Below are positions 18,508 through 18,930 of a stretch of DNA of 18,930 nt, in pieces. The position numbers and the translations under genes are program-made. The stretch's first letter is position 1, and every line of letters starts with the position of its first letter. The DNA lies in contig JBKPNV010000413.1 in NCBI GenBank assembly GCA_046732795.1, positions 1-18,930 of the forward strand, written 5' to 3'. Source of the stretch: Gp6-AA40 sp046732795 (lineage in GTDB: Bacteria > Acidobacteriota > Vicinamibacteria > Vicinamibacterales > UBA2999). Under the pieces are notes generated by a model. That model was given only the letters and a program-made list of their open reading frames with translations, was not told the DNA's origin and searched no databases.

Positions 18508-18930
18508 TCAGCGGACCCGAGGTCCCGGCATGACACCCGCCACCTTCATGCGGATGCGATAGACATGATCGCAAGCCGTTACGTACAGGCTCTTTCCGTC
18601 GACATCGCCGAAGGCGACGTTAGTCGCGCAGACCTGCCGCTTGGGTTCGCCGCCGACGATCGGCAAATTGAGGTAACCGAGAAGCGTCCCGTTCGGTGAA
18701 GTAATGCGGACGATGCCCGGGCCGGCGCCACTCGTCGAATAGACATTGCCGAGCGTGTCCACCTTCATGCCGTCGCCGATGCCAGGCCCCTGCGTGAACA
18801 GGCTGCCGGACCCGAGTGAACCATCGGCCTTCACTTCGTAACGCATCATCCTCTGTCCGGCATTGGCGTAGAGATACTTCTCGTCCGGCGACAGCACGAT
18901 GCCGTTCGGGATGCCGCCAAGCACCATGGC
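18508..18930 (-). CDS. SMP-30/gluconolactonase/LRE-like protein, C-terminal part (5' end outside window)
   Basis: The frame is open through the right edge, so only the last 140 residues are seen; the Met at 18927 is internal to the family alignment. Recognisable SMP-30/gluconolactonase (PF08450) strands are GIPNGIVLSPDEKYLYA (Asn of PNG is a usual metal/substrate ligand), GIGDGMKVDTLGNVYST (with the metal-binding Asp of the DGMKVD motif), GIVRITSPNGTLLGYLNLP and CATNVAFGDVDGKSLYVTAC. Members are six-bladed propeller lactonases that need divalent metal and hydrolyse sugar lactones or related esters. The family's usual FGG is FGD here. A lactonase could act after a PQQ sugar dehydrogenase, but the two genes are about 10 kb apart and the link is speculative. 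It converges with the TamB-Omp85 gene over 25 bp, with no hairpin terminator seen. Confidence 0.9.
   Translation of the reverse strand, partial: AMVLGGIPNGIVLSPDEKYLYANAGQRMMRYEVKADGSLGSGSLFTQGPGIGDGMKVDTLGNVYSTSGAGPGIVRITSPNGTLLGYLNLPIVGGEPKRQVCATNVAFGDVDGKSLYVTACDHVYRIRMKVAGVMPGPRVR

Overview
The window reads as a high-GC, Gram-negative chromosome segment, most likely from an acidobacterium (Vicinamibacteria-like). This is inferred from the combination of gene families: a TIGR02999-type ECF sigma factor beside a Ser/Thr kinase carrying a TolB/WD40-like propeller, a secreted 'PDGHPDFQGVW' family protein, a periplasmic PQQ dehydrogenase, an exported cyclase-family protein and an SMP-30 lactonase. 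I see no rRNA, tRNA, CRISPR array or recognisable transposase.

Layout. At 1-762 (minus) is a secreted cyclase/kynurenine-formamidase-like protein that runs off the left edge. Upstream of it, at 895-3819 (minus), is a 974-residue transmembrane Ser/Thr kinase, preceded 39 bp upstream by its probable partner ECF sigma factor (3859-4431, minus). A 240-bp divergent region separates these from a secreted HAF-repeat-like protein (4672-5781, plus), which converges with a PQQ-dependent dehydrogenase (5804-7783, minus). A gene-poor stretch of 710 bp (7784-8493) follows. It contains a striking imperfect inverted repeat with arms of about 135 bp. Next come a secreted PDFQGVW-family protein (8494-9489, plus), an FkbM-type methyltransferase with an apparent Tat signal (9524-10321, minus) and a membrane-anchored DUF2252 kinase-fold protein (10557-11762, minus). 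The right third is a single 2207-residue ORF (11859-18482, plus). The window ends with the C-terminal part of an SMP-30/gluconolactonase-like protein (18508-18930, minus).

The main discovery candidate is the 2207-residue ORF. Its N-terminal two thirds are AsmA/TamB-like, with a signal anchor and a classical TamB C-terminal domain. After a short Gly/Pro/Ser/Ala linker it continues into five POTRA domains and an Omp85 beta-barrel with the VRGY loop motif and a terminal Phe. One polypeptide would therefore run from inner membrane to outer membrane, joining what are usually separate TamB and TamA/BamA proteins. Five POTRAs point to a BamA-like partner rather than the three-POTRA TamA.

How the genes fit together. 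The sigma factor and kinase form a plausible envelope-signalling unit. Nearly every other product is predicted to be exported or membrane-anchored, including two families (FkbM methyltransferase, DUF2252) whose usual cosubstrates are cytosolic. The TamB-Omp85 fusion would handle outer-membrane biogenesis. Any functional link between neighbouring catabolic genes (cyclase, PQQ dehydrogenase, lactonase) is inference only.
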